Source: CAVWDU01 sp963840725 (GTDB lineage: Bacteria > Pseudomonadota > Gammaproteobacteria > Pseudomonadales > Halieaceae). Taken from it: a DNA stretch of 64,000 nucleotides. The stretch covers positions 310,001-374,000 of the forward strand of contig CAWIZY010000016.1 in NCBI GenBank assembly GCA_963840725.1, read 5' to 3'. Positions 16,912 through 26,507 of this stretch are shown here, one piece after another (the stretch's first letter is position 1; every line of letters begins with the position of its first letter). The notes under the pieces are model-generated. The model made no database searches. It worked only from the letters and a program-made list of their open reading frames with translations, and was not told the origin of the DNA. Position numbers and translations under genes: made by a program.

Positions 16912-18555
16912 ATGGCGGAGTCGGATCACGGGTCGATGTCGCGGGGCGTCAAGCTACTGCACGATCCCGTGCGCAACAAGGGCACTGCCTTTACCGACAT
17001 CGAGCGGGAGGTCCTGGGGCTGCGAGGCCTGTTGCCGCCGCGGGTATGTACGGCGGCGGAACAGGAGCAGCGGGTCCTCGGTAATCTTCGCAACAAATCG
17101 AGCGACCTGGAACGCTACCTCTACCTGGTATCGCTTCAAGACCGTAACGAAACCCTGTTCTACCGCGTGCTGATAAACCACATTGAAGAGGTCATGCCCC
17201 TCATCTACACGCCCACTGTGGGCAGGGCTTGTCAGGAATTCTGCCATATATACCGGCGCCCGCGGGGCATATACATTTCCCTTCAGGACCGTGGCCGGGT
17301 GCGGGAGTTGTTGGCCAACTGGCCCCATGACGAGCCCAGGATCATCGTTGTAACCGATGGCGAGCGCATTCTCGGGCTCGGCGATCTGGGTACCGCCGGT
17401 ATGGGGATACCCATCGGCAAACTCGCCCTTTACACCGCCTGTGCCGGTATTGAACCAACACAGTGCCTGCCTGTGATGCTTGATGTCGGAACCAATAACG
17501 AACAACTGCTAGACGACCCCCTGTATCTGGGGCTGGAACGACGCCGTGAACGTGGCCCCGCCTACGACGAGTTCGTGGGTGAATTTATCGACGCCGTGCG
17601 GGAACTTTTTCCGCGCGCGTTGGTGCAGTTGGAAGACTTCGGCAACCGCAACGCGTTCCGGCTTTTGCAGCAGTACCGGGAGCAGCTCTGCCTGTTCGAT
17701 GACGACATACAAGGGACCGGCGCGGTCGCTCTGGCGGGCATCATCGCCGCTCTGCGCATCACCGGTGGCGAACTGGCCGACCAGCGGGTGCTGTTCCTGG
17801 GGGCCGGACAGGCTGGTATCGGTATCGGCAACACTTTTTGCGCTGCACTGAGGGACCAGGGCATGTCACTTGACGACGCACTTCAGCGCTGCTGGTATTT
17901 TGATTCCGGAGGTCTACTGGTTGCGGGCAGGCCGGATATTCCGGCGCAAAAGCAGCCCTTTGCCCATGACCATGCTCCCTTGGATGAGCTGCTACGCGCC
18001 GTGGTTGAGCTGCGCCCCAACATCCTGATCGGCTGCGCCGGTCAGCGGGGACAGTTCGGCCGCGAGATCCTCGAGGCAATGGCGGAATATAACGAGCGTC
18101 CGGTCGTCTTCGCGCTGTCGAATCCGACCGCGAATTCCGAGTGCACTGCGGAAGAAGCCTACCGGCATACCGATGGCCGGGCCGTGTTTGCCAGCGGCAG
18201 CCCTTTTCCCGAGGTGCGCCTGGGAGGTCGGCGTTTCACTCCCGGTCAGGGTAACAATGCCTACATCTTTCCCGGTGTCGGCCTGGGTGCGGTGGCCAGC
18301 CAGGCGCGAGAGGTGACGGATGGCATGTTTCTGGCTGCGGCGCGGGTGCTGGCGGAACTGGTCGATGAAGACGATCTCGCCGCGGGGCGGGTCTACCCTC
18401 GCCTGGAGCGCATTCGCCAGGTCTCGGCGGCTATCGCCACTGAAGTCGCAACTATCGCCTACCGCGAGGGGTTAGCGGGGCGGGAGATGCCGGATGACGT
18501 CGCACGGGACATCCGGGAGCGGATGTTCGAGCCGCGCTACCCGCACTACGCCTGA
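16912..18555 (+). CDS. maeA: NAD-dependent malic enzyme (oxaloacetate-decarboxylating)
   Basis: A 547-residue malic enzyme converting malate to pyruvate, CO2 and NADH. Conserved parts are YTPTVGRACQEF (catalytic Tyr), DLGTAGMGIPIGKLALYTAC (with the Arg/Lys substrate region), QLEDFGNRNAF with FDDDIQGTGAVALAG (metal-binding acids), and the dinucleotide fold FLGAGQAGIGIG. The C-terminal ANPTANSECTAEEAY-like segment (here SNPTANSECTAEEAY) completes the active site. Length matches E. coli MaeA (565). GGAGG lies eight bases before ATG. An ATTGC/GCAAT inverted repeat at 16831-16851 upstream might be a regulatory site. It is monocistronic with its own terminator. Confidence 0.95.
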   Translation: MAESDHGSMSRGVKLLHDPVRNKGTAFTDIEREVLGLRGLLPPRVCTAAEQEQRVLGNLRNKSSDLERYLYLVSLQDRNETLFYRVLINHIEEVMPLIYTPTVGRACQEFCHIYRRPRGIYISLQDRGRVRELLANWPHDEPRIIVVTDGERILGLGDLGTAGMGIPIGKLALYTACAGIEPTQCLPVMLDVGTNNEQLLDDPLYLGLERRRERGPAYDEFVGEFIDAVRELFPRALVQLEDFGNRNAFRLLQQYREQLCLFDDDIQGTGAVALAGIIAALRITGGELADQRVLFLGAGQAGIGIGNTFCAALRDQGMSLDDALQRCWYFDSGGLLVAGRPDIPAQKQPFAHDHAPLDELLRAVVELRPNILIGCAGQRGQFGREILEAMAEYNERPVVFALSNPTANSECTAEEAYRHTDGRAVFASGSPFPEVRLGGRRFTPGQGNNAYIFPGVGLGAVASQAREVTDGMFLAAARVLAELVDEDDLAAGRVYPRLERIRQVSAAIATEVATIAYREGLAGREMPDDVARDIRERMFEPRYPHYA

Positions 18556-18558
18556 TTA

Positions 18559-18584
18559 CCGGGAGGCAGTCCCGGCGCGTTTTT
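18559..18584 (+). terminator. rho-independent terminator of maeA
   Basis: CCGGGA, a short loop GGCAG and TCCCGG form a stem directly after the maeA stop, followed within five bases by TTTTT. Confidence 0.8.
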
Positions 18585-18705
18585 AGGCTGCCACAGGCAA
18601 TTGAAATAGACCTCGGCAATGCTTTTGCCACCGATCGTTGCTGATCTCAACAAGCTTGCCGCCGCATGATGTCGAAGGAGTCGCGGCATCCTGACTGGCA
18701 AGCTT

Positions 18706-19570
18706 GGCTTATAAGAAGTTTAAAGCACATCTCTCAAGCGGATGCCAGTGGACAACAAGGTGCATCGTTGAATTGAGAGCCGCTATTGCCCACATCCGCC
18801 GTTGAAATCAGCCGAAACCCCCGGCAGCACCGCTCTCCTGACATCCCTTTCGATCACGAGAAACGTGCGGCCCAGACTTTCCCAGCACCCGCCTGGCGGG
18901 CGGATGGCAAAGCTTCCCAGGAGTGCGGGATCACGCGAAAAAATCCAGCTGCGGGGGGCCGCGGCCCGGCTGGCGTAACCCGAGAGCGCCAGGCACTATT
19001 TGACGGATGGCCGCCCCACGCGAACACCCCGTGAAAACGTAGCTGGGCGCCCCCGTCGGGTTCACCCGAGGCCGGGGTCGGACCTCGCAGGGCCAGGGCT
19101 GCCAGCCGCGCGAGAAAGTCCAACGGGTCAAATATCACGTGGGTCGTGCCGTCCCGATACGGGGTTTTTAGCTGATAGCGCACCTGCCCGTTGCTGGTAA
19201 GCGACAATCTCTTCTCTGACACGGCAGGGCGGCTGATATAGCGGCACAAAGGCTCGAGTGTGTCGCGCTGATCGGCGCGAGCGGACACCCCCGCGTGAAG
19301 GGAGAATCCAGCCGCCTTCGCCAATCGGATATGGCTGTTCCAGGATGAGGGTGGCGACAGGGTTTTCAAGCTGAACACCTTCTTGCCCCGCTGCGGCCCC
19401 AGAGCGATGCGGCAGGTGATCGAATGGCCGTGCAGGTCCGGCATGACGCACGCCGCGTGCTAATCACGCTCTGTGATTGCTGGACCAAATAGCCGATTGA
19501 ATCCGACAACAGAGAGACCATAGTATATAGCTTGCGATGGGAGAGCCGAGGGAAGTCACGGTAGGCCATG
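18706..19570. repeat. 865-bp direct repeat, copy 1
   Basis: This block matches 25643-26507 at a constant offset of 6937 bp and appears identical throughout; all frames inside translate the same in both copies. It begins GGCTTATAAGAAG and ends GGTAGGCCATG. It contains an IS91-type transposase remnant. The two copies bracket about 6.1 kb holding a sulfotransferase, a secreted protein, an IS256 element and a group II intron tail. Confidence 0.95.
18854..19444 (-). pseudogene. IS91-family transposase remnant, copy 1
   Basis: The frame gives the C-terminal half of an IS91-type rolling-circle transposase: MPDLHGHSITCRIALGPQ, GFSLHAGVSARADQRDTLE, LCRYISRPAVSEKRLSLT, RYQLKTPYRDGTTHVIFDP, LDFLARLAAL, RFHGVFA. 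The N-terminal zinc finger and HUH catalytic region are absent. After LAAL the conserved PRPRVNLTRFHGVF stretch is broken, since its first half is now in another frame. It cannot be an active transposase. Confidence 0.85.
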
Positions 19571-20669
19571 GCGATGGCCGTCAAGATGGGCGAGTAGCCC
19601 TGGGATTGAATGAAGAGCTAGCAGCCAAAGGCTGGTGCGTCATTAAAGCTCTGCTGACGCCGAGTACCGTTTGTACCAGTTTGGCTGGCGAGGGCGGAAT
19701 CCCTCATCCACATTACCGCTGTGGACGCGTATAGACCCGTTTTGGTGTTCAGTGGGGCCAGTCTAGCCAGAGCGAACTCGCGTGGCATTCATGAATTCGG
19801 TCGCCATGCGCCGTCGTTCGGGGCTGCGCCGCCCTCGTCACTACCCCGCTTCGCTTGCTAGTGACGAGGGCTTCGATCGCATCAAGTCCAACCTCAGGTG
19901 CGATGCCAGTCATGTGAGTGGTGAATAGAGAGTCAATTTGGGGGCTGGTTACAGTGGAACCACTTCGCTCACGCGTCGTCTGGGCATTCTCCAGCTAGAG
20001 CATTCGTGTGAGCCGTAATTCATTGATGAACCAACCGCGCGGCTCGATCTAAAGCAGCTGCCAACTCCAGGGGTTTCAATACTGGTGCGGTGATTTATAT
20101 CCACCCGTAACCACTTTTCCTCATTTTCACTCAGTTATAGGTATTCCACTCGCCATCCGGCAACTAACCCCGGGCTCCTGCTACCCACTTGCTACCTCAG
20201 CTGGAAATTCCTTCCCACCTGATTGAAAAATGTACAGGGCCTCAGGTGACCTCTGGATGTGGCGCCTTACACCCATTAGTATGCGGTCATGACAGCGCTG
20301 CCACGCCACGTTACCCCAACCACGAAGCGAGACTGCATCGACACCTGGCGTACAAGAGGGAGAATCCCGGTCCCGTCCAAATCAGGTGTCATTCTGGACC
20401 TGATCATTGTCCGCCTCTATCAAGTAACGTCAGTGGATGGCCTAGCACTGGATGTGCTGATAGAGGCCAGAGCCACTCACCTATCCACGATCAAGCGTTT
20501 CGGGATAGTCTTCAGCGACTCCAGGCCACAGGAGAACTACACGATCCCGATCCTGTGGTGGCCACTCAATAATTCAGCAGCCGCTTGGCTCTAATCCAAA
20601 CTTTGAGTTTCAGATAAATGCTTGCCGCACCCCGGCCACCGGAAAAGACGACTCGCCATTGACTCTACC
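19571..20669. other. 1.1 kb without supported genes
   Basis: Several open frames cross this stretch, the longest 102 codons from 20289, but none has a convincing ribosome site, recognisable domain or consistent codon use. A perfect 13-bp hairpin lies at 19831. The region may be decayed DNA that lost its genes when the flanking repeat inserted. Confidence 0.5.
19831..19871. repeat. perfect 13-bp inverted repeat (hairpin)
   Basis: GCCCTCGTCACTA and TAGTGACGAGGGC are perfect inverted arms around a 15-nt loop. No T-run follows on either side, so an intrinsic terminator is unlikely. The structure could be a recombination or replication-related hairpin; nothing nearby decides. Confidence 0.7.
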
Positions 20670-20891
20670 TTAGGAACATTTTCGGTGAACGCTGGCGATT
20701 TTCTGACCAGTTATGCGCGCCCGGCAAACCAGTTTCGCTGCGAATTTAAATAGCTCATTCAGATCCGACCCGGTAGGGCTATCACATTCAAATGCGAGCC
20801 TACCCTCTTGGATCAAGGCCATGGCCATCCGCAACTCAGTTTCTTCAAGTTGGATGGTGGCGCCTTCGGCATTGATGTTGACCAACTTCAT
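20670..20891 (-). CDS. small conserved-looking protein, function unknown
   Basis: A 73-residue soluble protein beginning MKLVNINAEGATIQLEETEL and continuing with an amphipathic helix RMAMALIQEGRLAFE. The beta-strand/helix start (LVNIN..GATIQL..EL..A.A..E) resembles a widespread family of uncharacterised small proteins in cyanobacteria and proteobacteria. A G-rich stretch GGGGCGTGGA precedes the ATG. Codon use is more gene-like than in its surroundings. I do not know a function. It stands alone between non-coding stretches. Confidence 0.5.
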   Translation of the reverse strand: MKLVNINAEGATIQLEETELRMAMALIQEGRLAFECDSPTGSDLNELFKFAAKLVCRARITGQKIASVHRKCS

Positions 20892-21446
20892 TCCACGCCC
20901 CTCAGATTACCCCAGGTAAAGGATACACCACTGGCATAGCCACGGCACAAATGACAGCTTTGGATGTGAAAACATAAGGTAGCAGTCATTGAGATTGAAG
21001 CAAGAATGACGACGATGCAGGGGCGGATTCTATGGTGACCAGCCGACCCGCTTGCCACAGCCGAATGGCCGCTTTTCCCGACAGCGGTCATCGCGAAGCA
21101 AGTTTTGAGGGTCCGTTTTACTACCGCTTTGTGCCACTTCCGGTCATTCCCGGACGCGAGCTCCGAGGGCGAGGCTGGATATCATGACCGGCCCGGTTCG
21201 CCTAGAAACGGTCGTTTTGGCTAAGTTGCCTTTTCGTGCCCCTTCCGATGCTCAGCCGCCTCGGCAGGTACAAATGCGACGGGCTATGTTACCTTGCTGG
21301 CAATTAAATCCTGTATGGAGGAATAACTCTCGAATGATCTGTTGGCCAAACTCTGGGACAGTGCAGACTGAGGAGAAATGCACTACTATTTTATGCATCA
21401 GCATCCAACAATGATTACGCCATGATCCTCATAAGGATAGAGCACT

Positions 21447-22331
21447 ATGAGCTGTAAACTTCCAAAGCAGGGTACCTCCTATCAGGGTCCCATTACGGAT
21501 ACGAGTCGCTGGAAGAACTTTCAACACCGCCCCGACGATATTTTTATCTGCACACCGCCCAAGAGCGGCACAACCTGGACGCAGGCTATTTGTGCCATGC
21601 TGGTGTTCGGGAAGGTGGACCACGGCATCCAGTCGAGTCAGAGCTCACCCTGGGTAGATGCCAAGTTCGCGCCCATCGATGAGTACCTGGCTCAGATCGA
21701 GAGCCAGTCCCATCGCCGCTACATAAAGACCCACACACCACTGGATGGGATACCGTATTTTCCTGAGTGCTCCTACCTGGTGATATGCAGGGACCCTCGC
21801 GATGTCTACTGCTCCAACCTGAATCACCGCGATAACATGACCGACGAAGAACTCGCCCTCAACGTGTTTACCAGTGGCGAAAACTCTTTCCGCGACTGGA
21901 TCACACGTGAGCAGGAACCCGGCGGCTGGGATAAGCAGTCATTGCAACTGGTTACCCACTTTCTTCAGACCTACTGGGACAGCCGAGAGCTGCCCAATGT
22001 TCACCTGTTCCACTACTCAGATATGAATCGCGACCTGCGGGGAACTATAGCGGATATGGCGCAGGCTCTGTCTATTGATCTGGATGATGATCTGCTGGAT
22101 GCGATGACCGAAGCCGCTAGTTTCGACCAAATGAAAAGTAATGCCAGGAGGCATGCGCCCGAAGTCGGCCGCGAGTTCTGGAAGCAAGATAGTAATTTTT
22201 TTGCCTCTGGCCGCAACGGACAGTGGCGGGATTTGCTCAGCGATGACGACATAAGGGCCTTCGACGCAAGGCTCAGCGAGCTACTGACTCCCGAACAAGC
22301 CGATTGGCTTCTAAACGGGAGCCAGGGCTGA
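21447..22331 (+). CDS. sulfotransferase domain protein
   Basis: A 294-residue cytosolic-type sulfotransferase using PAPS as sulfate donor. The 5'-phosphosulfate loop is TPPKSGTTWTQAI near residue 34. The 3'-phosphate-binding segment is YLVICRDPRDVYCSNLNH near residue 110. A KTHTPLDGIPYFP segment lies between them. The C-terminal region has the usual REFWKQDSNFFASGRNGQWRD pattern (K/RxGxxGDWK-like). The acceptor, small molecule or glycan, cannot be told. AAGGATAG lies upstream of the ATG. It is one of two intact non-mobile genes between the 865-bp repeats, so it may be cargo. Confidence 0.85.
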   Translation: MSCKLPKQGTSYQGPITDTSRWKNFQHRPDDIFICTPPKSGTTWTQAICAMLVFGKVDHGIQSSQSSPWVDAKFAPIDEYLAQIESQSHRRYIKTHTPLDGIPYFPECSYLVICRDPRDVYCSNLNHRDNMTDEELALNVFTSGENSFRDWITREQEPGGWDKQSLQLVTHFLQTYWDSRELPNVHLFHYSDMNRDLRGTIADMAQALSIDLDDDLLDAMTEAASFDQMKSNARRHAPEVGREFWKQDSNFFASGRNGQWRDLLSDDDIRAFDARLSELLTPEQADWLLNGSQG

Positions 22332-23118
22332 CCCTCCATGGCCCCCACTTTTTCAATCAGAGATTTCCAAGCCGTTATGTCTCCTCTGTATCAGCGCAAG
22401 AGTAACTCAACGATACAGTTAGTGCACATATCGCGGGCTTCCGACTGATCGATTCCCTCAAGCGCATCGAACAGGATTTTCATCCGGTTGGCAAAGGTTT
22501 CGTAGGAGCTCATCAGGCCATAGCTCTTTGCAGAGCAGATTCGCGCAGCCAGGTGCTCGCCGAGGAAGGAACGGCCTTTCCTGGCATAGTAGAGAATAAA
22601 TTTATGTCGAAATCGCAGTCGAAGTTAGACTGCTTCGAGGTGACTGCGGTCATCGCCTGGTCAGCATAATCAGGTTTATGGTGCTAGGACGGAACGGCCG
22701 CCTTGCGTCGTCTGCGGCCGAAGAATCAGAACCTGGTTTATGACCGCAGTGAGTAACTTTTCACCGTACAGCCTGCCAAGCTGAAAGGTCGGCTATCTGC
22801 CCGATACCGGCCGTTCAAGCCGCCCTGTGGATGCCCCTCCGACCAGCCCAGGTGTGCCATTTGAGGTCATTCGATGGAACCGGCTCAGAGGGTTTATCTG
22901 GCTGCCACGACAGGCCCGAATGTCCTAAACCCGGCCATTTGGTTTAGTATTGTCTTGGTGTCAGTTTTTTTACAATCGATCACTATATGCCAGCTTCGAA
23001 TTTCCTGGAGACTGCATGTTTACTGGGCTGGTATGCAACTTGCCTGCATAAGTTGGTGACGGGTAGGTAACGTTTTGGGCGAGTTCTTATAATTTTCAGG
23101 AATATGTAGGTGGGTGCT
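22332..23118. other. intergenic between sulfotransferase and secreted protein
   Basis: Apart from the possible C-terminal fragment at 22391-22610 on the minus strand, I see no coding or RNA feature. The AT-rich stretch near 22940-22990 could hold the promoter of the downstream secreted protein. Confidence 0.4.
22391..22610 (-). pseudogene. possible C-terminal gene fragment, unknown family
   Basis: On the minus strand one frame reads RKGRSFLGEHLAARICSAKS, YGLMSSYETFANRMKILFDA, LEGIDQSEARDMCTNCIVEL and then stops. It has helix-rich, gene-like composition but no start codon, and it loses coherence near 22610. It is probably the tail of a lost gene. I do not recognise the family. Confidence 0.3.
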
Positions 23119-23988
23119 ATGAAACCGGTTAAAAGCTTATTCGTCAGAAAAGGTCTAGCAACAGTAATTGGCGCAACTGCATTTCTGGCCGGGATGTCGA
23201 CGCAGGCGACTGAGCCGTGTGACGATTTTGGAGAATGTAAGGTTCTTATTGAGATCAACTCTTCTGATGGTGATATAGGCTTTCATTTTCTGGGCGACGC
23301 TGATGATCTGAGAGCCATGCGCATTGATGACCCCAATGGAGAGAAGGTGTTTGAAAATCGCGCCTTTGGCCCTCTGAGGGATCAACTACTCACTGAAAGT
23401 TTTGGAGAAAGTGCGGAGCCTCTTTGTTGGTTTGATCCAGAGGAGGAAGAGGATTGGGATGATGTGGTCACGCTGCGCGACTTCGTGGATCAATGGGAAG
23501 CGGGCACATACCAGTTTTCAGGAAAAGGTGAGGAAGGTGAGAAACTTGCAGGGGAAACCGAACTAACGTTCGATTTGCCGGCCGCACCGAAAGAGGTCAA
23601 TTTCGACGGCACCAACATCACTTGGATTGCGGGTAATGATCTTGGCAACTGTGCACCGCTAGATTCAGATGAAGCCGATGACAATGGTGTTGAGTCGATC
23701 TCAGAAGTCACTGACATTATTTCTGACCCTGCGGGTGTAGCGGTCGCCGCCTTTGAGGTCGTAATGGAGCCCGATGTGGACGATGGCGATCCCATCGGCA
23801 ATTTGGTGTTCAGCGTACGTGTCTCGGGGACGACATTTGTAGTCGATGTGCCCACCCTTTATCGAAATTCTTTACCTGCTGATACGCCGGTCAAGATTGA
23901 GGTAGGCGCAATCGGCGTGGATGATAACGCGACGTTCACGGAAGAAGACGGCTTTTGTATCAATGAAGATCAGGGCTGCGAGGACTAG
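23119..23988 (+). CDS. secreted acidic protein with fibronectin III-like segment, function unknown
   Basis: A 289-residue protein from the ATG at 23119, chosen because AGGTGGG sits just upstream; an in-frame GTG nine bases earlier would lie too close to it. It has a signal peptide ending near MSTQATEP. The mature protein is strongly acidic (runs such as PEEEEDWDD and SDEADDNG), fitting a secreted, calcium-rich environment. Residues about 155-280 look like one fibronectin-type III fold: KEVNFDGTNITWIAG..., LVFSVRVSGTTFVVDVPTLY, VKIEVGAIGVDDNATF. Four Cys pairs may form disulfides. Function is unknown. Its stop lies seven bases before the left end of the IS256 element. Confidence 0.65.
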   Translation: MKPVKSLFVRKGLATVIGATAFLAGMSTQATEPCDDFGECKVLIEINSSDGDIGFHFLGDADDLRAMRIDDPNGEKVFENRAFGPLRDQLLTESFGESAEPLCWFDPEEEEDWDDVVTLRDFVDQWEAGTYQFSGKGEEGEKLAGETELTFDLPAAPKEVNFDGTNITWIAGNDLGNCAPLDSDEADDNGVESISEVTDIISDPAGVAVAAFEVVMEPDVDDGDPIGNLVFSVRVSGTTFVVDVPTLYRNSLPADTPVKIEVGAIGVDDNATFTEEDGFCINEDQGCED

Positions 23989-23994
23989 GGAAGA

Positions 23995-25282
23995 GAGACT
24001 GTAACTAAATCTGTGTAACTGCCTATTATTAACCCATGCGATGGGTGAGGATAGGCAGACTATGAAGAAGAAAGAACTGGAAGCGATTGCCCAGGCAGCC
24101 GCCAAAAACATCAAGACCGAAGCGGATCTCAATGAGTTCCGCCAGATGCTGACCAAGATTACCGTTGAAACGGCGCTGAATGCGGAGTTAGACGATCATC
24201 TTGGCTTCGCGAGGCATGAACAGTCCGACACTGACAACAGCCGCAATGGCTATACCAGCAAGACCCTGCAAACCGAAGAGGGTCAGTTCGAGTTAGATAC
24301 ACCCCGCGACAGGGCCGGCAGCTTCGAGCCCCAGCTGGTTAAGAAGCACCAGCGCCGATTCACCTCGATGGATGACAAGATCCTGTTCCTGTACGCCCAG
24401 GGCATGACCACCCGGGAGATCGTCACAACCTTCAAGGAAATGTATGACGCCGATGTCTCGGCAGCCCTGATCTCGAAGGTCACCGATGCTGTAATCGAGC
24501 AGGTCGTCGAGTGGCAGTCCCGCCCCCTGGATGCCGTCTATCCGATTGTTTACCTGGACTGCATCGTCGTAAAAATCCGGCAGGACAAGAAGGTAATCAA
24601 CAAGGCGGTTTATCTGGCCCTGGGCGTCAATATGGAGGGCCACAAGGAATTGCTGGGCATGTGGCTGTCCGAGAACGAGGGCGCCAAGTTCTGGCTGAAC
24701 GTGCTCACAGAGCTCCAGAATCGCGGTGTGAAGGATATTCTGATTGCCTGCGTCGATGGCCTTAAGGGCTTCCCCGATGCCATCAGCACGGCCTTCCCGG
24801 ACACCCAGATCCAGCTCTGCATCGTCCACATGGTGCGCAACTCGGTGAAGTATGTGCCCTGGAAAGATTACAAACCTGTCACCGCAGATTTGAAGAAAAT
24901 CTACCAGTCGGCGACCGAGGATGAGGCTCTGCTGGCGCTGGACCAGTTCGCTGAGCGCTGGGATGACAAGTACCCGCAGATCAGCAAATCCTGGCGCTCG
25001 CACTGGCACAATCTCAACACCCTGTTCAGCTACCCGGAAGACATCCGCAAGGCCATCTACACAACGAACGCCATCGAGTCGCTTAACAGCGTCATCCGCA
25101 AGGCCGTGAAAAAACGGAAGCTGTTCCCCACGGATGATTCCGCGATGAAAGTGATCTACCTGGCGATTCGGGAGGCGTCGAAAAAATGGACCATGCCGAT
25201 CCGTAACTGGAAGCTGGCCCTGAATAGATTTATGATCGAGTTTGAAGACCGCCTGGCGGACTACATTTAACCCTGGCAGTTA
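23995..25282 (+). mobile_element. IS256-family insertion sequence, right end interrupted
   Basis: The left terminus starts near 23995 (GAGACTGTAACTAAATCTGT) and includes TAACTGCC at 24016. After the transposase the matching right-end sequence GGCAGTTA appears at 25275-25282 and is then cut by unrelated sequence that forms a group II intron end. The outer part of the right inverted repeat is therefore absent, and the element is probably immobile. The left boundary is approximate. Confidence 0.75.
24062..25270 (+). CDS. IS256-family transposase
   Basis: A full-length 402-residue mutator-type DDE transposase from the ATG at 24062. Features are the N-terminal ETALNAELDDHLGFARHE domain, the first Asp in YPIVYLDCIVVKIRQD, CVDGLKGFPDAI with the second Asp, CIVHMVRNS, and YTTNAIESLNSVIRK with the catalytic Glu. 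No frameshift or nonsense codon is visible. The protein should be active, but the element's right terminus is damaged. It could still act in trans on related ends. Confidence 0.95.
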   Translation: MKKKELEAIAQAAAKNIKTEADLNEFRQMLTKITVETALNAELDDHLGFARHEQSDTDNSRNGYTSKTLQTEEGQFELDTPRDRAGSFEPQLVKKHQRRFTSMDDKILFLYAQGMTTREIVTTFKEMYDADVSAALISKVTDAVIEQVVEWQSRPLDAVYPIVYLDCIVVKIRQDKKVINKAVYLALGVNMEGHKELLGMWLSENEGAKFWLNVLTELQNRGVKDILIACVDGLKGFPDAISTAFPDTQIQLCIVHMVRNSVKYVPWKDYKPVTADLKKIYQSATEDEALLALDQFAERWDDKYPQISKSWRSHWHNLNTLFSYPEDIRKAIYTTNAIESLNSVIRKAVKKRKLFPTDDSAMKVIYLAIREASKKWTMPIRNWKLALNRFMIEFEDRLADYI

Positions 25283-25358
25283 GTCGGATAAGAGAGTGGC
25301 ATTACTGCCACTCCCTCTCCTAAGAACCGTGCGTGCGGGTTTCCCAGCACACGGCTCA
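25283..25358 (-). ncRNA. group II intron domains V and VI (3' end)
   Basis: On the minus strand, GAGCCGTGTGCTGGGAAACC followed by CGCACGCACGGTTC folds as a typical domain V hairpin (25325-25358). Next comes a domain VI hairpin GAGTGGCA-GTAA-TGCCACTC, whose 3' strand continues TCTTATCCGAC. The A at 25289 is seven nucleotides from the end, the expected branch-point position. The 3' splice site falls at 25283, and the exon side is the IS256 right-end sequence TAACTGCC. Ribozyme function is impossible here because the 5' domains are gone. Confidence 0.75.
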
Positions 25359-25642
25359 AGCCCTTATAAAGTCGTTGGATAACGACCCGGTAGTCCACGG
25401 CGGTACCATGGCAACCCTGCGAGACCGGCTCTCGAAGTAAGCAAAGTACGTCGGATCATAAGGAGTTGCCGCTGCGATTAATTGTCGATGTCGGCGAATG
25501 GGCGTGTCAGATGCCTGAATCAAAGATAAGACCTTGAAGACACCGTCCTTACCCACAAAGGGCGCGTGGAAGTTCCATTTGCGTTTCCAGTGACCAGCGA
25601 AGTACTTCCTGTACCTCCAACTTGCTGGCTTATTGGGGTGAC
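25356..25642 (-). pseudogene. group II intron reverse transcriptase/maturase, C-terminal fragment
   Basis: The frame contains RHPNKPASWRYRKYF near its start and ATPYDPTYFAYFESR near its end, both typical of the maturase/endonuclease end of group II intron-encoded proteins. The stop at 25356 lies at the start of domain V. Its 5' part is replaced at 25643 by the 865-bp repeat. The frame can be extended into the repeat but that part (MCFKLLI) is not intron sequence. Confidence 0.75.
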
Positions 25643-26507
25643 GGCTTATAAGAAGTTTAAAGCACATCTCTCAAGCGGATGCCAGTGGACAACAAGGTGC
25701 ATCGTTGAATTGAGAGCCGCTATTGCCCACATCCGCCGTTGAAATCAGCCGAAACCCCCGGCAGCACCGCTCTCCTGACATCCCTTTCGATCACGAGAAA
25801 CGTGCGGCCCAGACTTTCCCAGCACCCGCCTGGCGGGCGGATGGCAAAGCTTCCCAGGAGTGCGGGATCACGCGAAAAAATCCAGCTGCGGGGGGCCGCG
25901 GCCCGGCTGGCGTAACCCGAGAGCGCCAGGCACTATTTGACGGATGGCCGCCCCACGCGAACACCCCGTGAAAACGTAGCTGGGCGCCCCCGTCGGGTTC
26001 ACCCGAGGCCGGGGTCGGACCTCGCAGGGCCAGGGCTGCCAGCCGCGCGAGAAAGTCCAACGGGTCAAATATCACGTGGGTCGTGCCGTCCCGATACGGG
26101 GTTTTTAGCTGATAGCGCACCTGCCCGTTGCTGGTAAGCGACAATCTCTTCTCTGACACGGCAGGGCGGCTGATATAGCGGCACAAAGGCTCGAGTGTGT
26201 CGCGCTGATCGGCGCGAGCGGACACCCCCGCGTGAAGGGAGAATCCAGCCGCCTTCGCCAATCGGATATGGCTGTTCCAGGATGAGGGTGGCGACAGGGT
26301 TTTCAAGCTGAACACCTTCTTGCCCCGCTGCGGCCCCAGAGCGATGCGGCAGGTGATCGAATGGCCGTGCAGGTCCGGCATGACGCACGCCGCGTGCTAA
26401 TCACGCTCTGTGATTGCTGGACCAAATAGCCGATTGAATCCGACAACAGAGAGACCATAGTATATAGCTTGCGATGGGAGAGCCGAGGGAAGTCACGGTA
26501 GGCCATG
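25643..26507. repeat. 865-bp direct repeat, copy 2
   Basis: Second copy of the block at 18706-19570. On its left it cuts off a group II intron. On its right it ends inside the first codons of the PLD-VTT gene, supplying that gene's ATG. Confidence 0.95.
25791..26381 (-). pseudogene. IS91-family transposase remnant, copy 2
   Basis: Same sequence as the remnant at 18854-19444, lying within the second 865-bp repeat. It carries the same C-terminal IS91 motifs and the same frame damage, so duplication happened after inactivation. Confidence 0.85.

Noticed and set aside
20289..20594. 102-codon frame between repeat copy 1 and the small protein
   Set aside because: No ribosome site, no family resemblance, and codon use is not convincing.
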